NCBI GenBank assembly: GCA_016936395.1
Contig: JAFGXY010000055.1
Location: 1 to 64,000 of the forward strand
Source of the DNA: Paracoccaceae bacterium
GTDB lineage: Bacteria > Pseudomonadota > Alphaproteobacteria > Rhodobacterales > Rhodobacteraceae
Reading direction: 5' to 3'
DNA length: 64,000 nt
Every line of letters starts with the position of its first letter. The stretch's first letter is position 1. Below the pieces are notes generated by a model that saw only the letters and a program-made list of their open reading frames with translations, made no database searches and was not told where the DNA came from. Shown here in pieces: positions 60,719 to 64,000 of this stretch. The position numbers and the translations under genes were made by a program.

Positions 60719-61797
60719 TCTGCCGCCTCCTGCATCGTCATGGCTTCGGCCCGCAGACGCCGCACCAGCTCCAGTTCCGACTGGAAATCCACGTAATGCG
60801 GCAGCTTGATGTGTTCCAGAAACCCGGTCGCCTGAATGTTGTCGCAGTGATACAGCACGAACTCCTCGTCCTGCGCCGGGGCGCCGATGTGGTCTTCGCC
60901 CAATTCTTTCCAACGCAGCGCCCGGTCCACCAGGCTCATGGCAATCGCCTTGCGCTCGGTCTGGCCGAACACCAGACCATAGCCGCGGGTAAACTGTGGC
61001 GGCTCGGTCTTGCTGCCCTTGAACTGGTTGACGGTCTCACATTCCGTCAACTCCACCTCGCCAATCTCGACGGCAAAGCCCAGCTCGGGGATCTCCATTT
61101 CCACCGCCACACGGCCGATGCGCAGCTCGCCGACAAAGGCATGGGTGCGTCCGTATCCGCGCTGCGTGGAATAGGCCATTGACAGGATGAATCCTTCATC
61201 CCCCCGCGTGATCGCCTGCAAGCGCAAAGGCCGGTCAGCGGGCAATTCCAGCGGAGTTCGGGTCAGATCGGCAGGTTGCGTGTCGTCGCGCGGGGCGTCC
61301 TCGATCAACCCGTCGCGGTTCAGGAAAGCGGTCACATGCGGCACCGGGCCGAGGGTGGCCGGGGCCTTGGCGGCGACCGGGGCTTCGCCTTCGGCGGCAA
61401 GGGCAAAGTCCAGCAAGCGGTGGGTATAATCGAAGGTCGGCCCCAGCACCTGACCACCGGGCAAATCCTTGAACGTCGCGCTGATCCGCCGATCCACTGC
61501 CATATCGGCGGTATCGACCGGCAGCGACGTGCCTAACCGGGGCAAGGTGGTGCGATAGGCGCGGATCAGGAAAATCGCCTCGATCAGGTCGCCGCGTGCC
61601 TGCTTTATCGCCAAAGCCGCAAGATCAGGGTCGAAAAGTGACCCTTCCGCCATCACCCGATTGACCGCCAGCTTCAACTGCTCGCGGATCTGCGGCAGCG
61701 TCAGTTCGGCAACCGCGGTATCCCCCCGGCGTTCTTCGGCCAGCCAGGCATGGGCGTTGTCGATGGCGCGCTCGCCCCCTTTGACAGCCACATACAT
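60715..61797 (-). CDS. phnI: C-P lyase complex subunit PhnI
   Basis: MYVAVKGGERAIDNAHAWLAEERRGD...LLDFALAAEGE. Confidence 0.96.
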   Translation of the reverse strand: MYVAVKGGERAIDNAHAWLAEERRGDTAVAELTLPQIREQLKLAVNRVMAEGSLFDPDLAALAIKQARGDLIEAIFLIRAYRTTLPRLGTSLPVDTADMAVDRRISATFKDLPGGQVLGPTFDYTHRLLDFALAAEGEAPVAAKAPATLGPVPHVTAFLNRDGLIEDAPRDDTQPADLTRTPLELPADRPLRLQAITRGDEGFILSMAYSTQRGYGRTHAFVGELRIGRVAVEMEIPELGFAVEIGEVELTECETVNQFKGSKTEPPQFTRGYGLVFGQTERKAIAMSLVDRALRWKELGEDHIGAPAQDEEFVLYHCDNIQATGFLEHIKLPHYVDFQSELELVRRLRAEAMTMQEAAE

Positions 61798-62366
61798 CAG
61801 ACATCCTCCACGATGGTTGAGCGGGGCAGGCCCGCCACCTGCGCACCGCAGGTCAGCAGAACGTCAAACCCAAGCGGGAACAGCGCCCGGTTTGCGCGGA
61901 ACGCCGCCACTTCGGGCAGCGACAAATGCGCCGCGTCCTTGATCCCCGGTCCGGTCAGCCTTGCGCCTGCCGCCTCCAGCCGATCCACCTCGACGATCAA
62001 CGTGGCCGAACGGTCGGGATAGTCCGGCTGGCCAATCCTGAAGCGGTGCAGCGGTTGCAGGTCTTGCCACCGGCCCAGCGCGAAATCGGCGTCTTCGGCG
62101 GCCACCAATGGCGCGCCGATGTGGAACGTCACCCAATCGCGCACCGCTGCGCAATCGGCAGCACCGGTCAGATGCAGCGGTGTCGTGCCATCAGCCAAGG
62201 TCAGCAGCGCCACCCCCGCCGCAACCGACAATGGCGCCGGGGGCGCCGCCCCTTCCAGCAGATGAATGGTGCCGGGCCGGGCCATCACCTCCAGCAAGCC
62301 GCGAAAGGCACGGGCCGATTGTTGCGGGGCTTTTGCAAAGCCGCCGGTCAGAGCATCGGATGTCAT
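61797..62366 (-). CDS. phnH: C-P lyase subunit PhnH
   Basis: FRGLLEVMARPGTIHLLEG...KDAAHLSLPEVAAFRANRALFPLGFDVLLT. Confidence 0.95.
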   Translation of the reverse strand: MTSDALTGGFAKAPQQSARAFRGLLEVMARPGTIHLLEGAAPPAPLSVAAGVALLTLADGTTPLHLTGAADCAAVRDWVTFHIGAPLVAAEDADFALGRWQDLQPLHRFRIGQPDYPDRSATLIVEVDRLEAAGARLTGPGIKDAAHLSLPEVAAFRANRALFPLGFDVLLTCGAQVAGLPRSTIVEDV

Positions 62367-62791
62367 TTGTCCTCTCCGCGCACCATGGTGAAGAAATCAA
62401 CCTTCGTCGACGCCGCTTTTTCGGCTCTGTCATGGCGGAAAGAGCTTGCTTCGGCCGCGAGCACAGCCACCACGTCCGAGTGCATCTGCGGTGCGGCACC
62501 TGTCTGCATCAGCGCGTCCACCACTGCGGCACGGGTGGCGTGGGTCTTGTCGCGCCCTTGGACATAGGCATGGCCGACCGGGCCATCCTCCAGCCGAACC
62601 GAACAGCGCGTCACCGTCATTTCGCCAAGGTTGAATGGCGCGCCCGTTCCGCCGACCCGGCCCTGCACCATCACCGACCCGATTTCGGGCGGCCGCAAAA
62701 AGCTGTGCCGGGGCAGGTCGGGCAGCAATGCTGCCAATCGCGCGGGCGGGGCCTTGGCCAACACCGACATCCAGCCTTTTCGATCCATCAT
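62363..62791 (-). CDS. phnG: C-P lyase subunit PhnG
   Basis: RKGWMSVLAKAPPARLAALLPDL...PEIGSVMVQGRVGGTGAPFNLGEMTVTRCSV. Confidence 0.95.
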   Translation of the reverse strand: MMDRKGWMSVLAKAPPARLAALLPDLPRHSFLRPPEIGSVMVQGRVGGTGAPFNLGEMTVTRCSVRLEDGPVGHAYVQGRDKTHATRAAVVDALMQTGAAPQMHSDVVAVLAAEASSFRHDRAEKAASTKVDFFTMVRGEDK

Positions 62792-62815
62792 TTTGTGGCC
62801 CTCGACAGCTTGCAG

Positions 62816-62847
62816 ATTTGTCTAGCTTACTATACAACTAGACAAAT
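62816..62847. promoter_or_regulatory. Candidate PhnF operator (inverted repeat)
   Basis: ATTTGTCTAG-cttactatacaa-CTAGACAAAT, perfect 10-bp arms between divergent phnG and phnF. Confidence 0.65.
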
Positions 62848-62892
62848 ACTACGCACAGAACCCGTCCGGCTCAACCCCCTGCTGATGAAGTT

Positions 62893-63618
62893 TTGATGAC
62901 AAGACCCAGCGCCCGACAGCCGATCTGGAAATCGATCGCCGACACCTTGTCGGCCGAGATCGCCCAAGGCCACTACCGCCCCGGAGACAAATTGCCAACC
63001 GAGGCGCAGCTGGCCAGCCGCTTTGGCGTCAACCGGCACACGATTCGCCACGCGCTTGCCGGGCTTGCCGATCTTGGTACGGTCCATTCGCGGCGTGGAT
63101 CGGGCGTGTTTGTGGCCAGCCAGCCGACCGACTATCCGCTGGGCCGCCGGGTGCGGTTTCAACAAAACCTCGCGGCGAGCGGACGCAGCGCCTCGCGCAG
63201 CATCAGCCGAAGGGAGTCCCGCCCTTGCGATGTGCGTGAGGCCGAGGCGCTGCGCCTGACCCCCGGTGCCCTTGTCCATATCGTCGAAGGGCTGTCGCTG
63301 GCGGATGGTCAGCCGATGGCGGCGTTTCGGTCGGTGTTTCCCGCCGAAAGGTTCCCGGATCTGCTCGACAGGATCGAGAAGACCCAGTCCATTACCAGCG
63401 CGCTTTCTGACTGTGGGCTTGGCGATTATACGCGGCAATCCACCCGGATCACGGCGAAACTCGCTTCGGCGGTTCTGGCCTTGTCCTTGCAAATACCTGA
63501 GGGTGGGCCGATCCTGCGGTCGGTTGCGATCAACGTCGATGCGGATGGTATGCCGGTGGAATATGGCACCACATGGTTTGCGGGGGACAGGGTCACACTG
63601 ACCCATACCCCCGATTGA
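62893..63618 (+). CDS. phnF: GntR/HutC-family phosphonate regulator PhnF
   Basis: PIWKSIADTLSAEIAQGHYRPGDKLPTEAQLASRFGVNRHTIRHAL plus UTRA-type domain. Confidence 0.94.
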   Translation: MMTRPSARQPIWKSIADTLSAEIAQGHYRPGDKLPTEAQLASRFGVNRHTIRHALAGLADLGTVHSRRGSGVFVASQPTDYPLGRRVRFQQNLAASGRSASRSISRRESRPCDVREAEALRLTPGALVHIVEGLSLADGQPMAAFRSVFPAERFPDLLDRIEKTQSITSALSDCGLGDYTRQSTRITAKLASAVLALSLQIPEGGPILRSVAINVDADGMPVEYGTTWFAGDRVTLTHTPD

Positions 63619-64000
63619 TCAGCCGTTGTATTTCTCCAAAAACGCCTCGGCCTTGAGGCTTCGAAAATCCATCAGCGCGTCGTGCAGGCGGCTGTGGTCC
63701 CAGTCCCACCATGCCAGCGCCATCAGGCGGTCGGCAATCGCGGCGGGGAAGCGGGCGCGCATGGGGGTGGCTGGCACCCCGGCGACGATCATATAGGGCG
63801 GCACGTCCTTGGTCACCACCGCGCCCGAGGCGATGACGGCGCCGGCGCCGATGGTCACGTCGGGCTTGATGATCACGCCATGCCCCACCCAAGTATCGGG
63901 CCCGATCACTGTGCGGCGGGCGGCGCGGGCCTCGAAGGTGGCAGGGTCGTCGGCCGCGTCGTCCCAGTAATAGCTGGAGCGATAGAGGAAATGATGCAGG
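63619..64000 (-). CDS. Hexapeptide-repeat acetyltransferase of phosphonate clusters (5' end beyond window)
   Basis: Open frame continues to the window edge: LHHFLYRSSYYWDDAADDPATFEARAARRTVIGPDTWVGHGVIIKPDVTIGAGAVIASGAVVTKDVPPYMIVAGVPA. Confidence 0.88.
   Translation of the reverse strand, partial: LHHFLYRSSYYWDDAADDPATFEARAARRTVIGPDTWVGHGVIIKPDVTIGAGAVIASGAVVTKDVPPYMIVAGVPATPMRARFPAAIADRLMALAWWDWDHSRLHDALMDFRSLKAEAFLEKYNG

Noticed and set aside
1-64000. CRISPR arrays, rRNA operons, prophage, toxin-antitoxin or defence islands
   Set aside because: No direct-repeat/spacer pattern, rRNA sequence, phage structural genes or recognisable defence genes seen in the window

Overview
The window is a GC-rich alphaproteobacterial chromosomal segment, most likely Rhodobacterales, and most of it is conserved housekeeping genes. 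From left to right it holds: an IS630-type transposase tail and decayed genes; a livKHMGF-type branched-chain amino-acid ABC transporter followed by a hyuA remnant; nagA; tRNA-Thr(CGT); a heme/Mic60 cluster (hemY-like, mitofilin-like, hemD) divergent from tsaD-gpsA; a subtilase-like protein that appears to have lost its catalytic residues; ahcY; the redox-regulator cluster hvrA-regA-senC / regB; a DivL-like PAS protein preceded by a perfect CtrA-type box; tsaE-amgK-murU-addB-addA-trxA; hslV-orf-hslU; mltA, secB and dnaQ-coaE-aroE-maf; a strong oriC candidate; hemJ-rho-mnmE-mnmG-rsmG-parA-parB with parS sites embedded in mnmG and rsmG; hemW, rdgB, rph, hrcA and grpE; and a C-P lyase (phosphonate) cluster with corA inserted between phnK and phnL and an inverted-repeat operator candidate in front of phnF/phnG. 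The strongest observations are the oriC/parABS locus, the pseudo-subtilase, the CtrA box upstream of the DivL-like gene, and two unusual operon insertions (a membrane ORF between hslV and hslU, and corA inside phn). I did not find a wholly novel multi-gene system. The pseudo-subtilase is the best candidate for undescribed biology. All product calls come from reading the translations; no database search was run.
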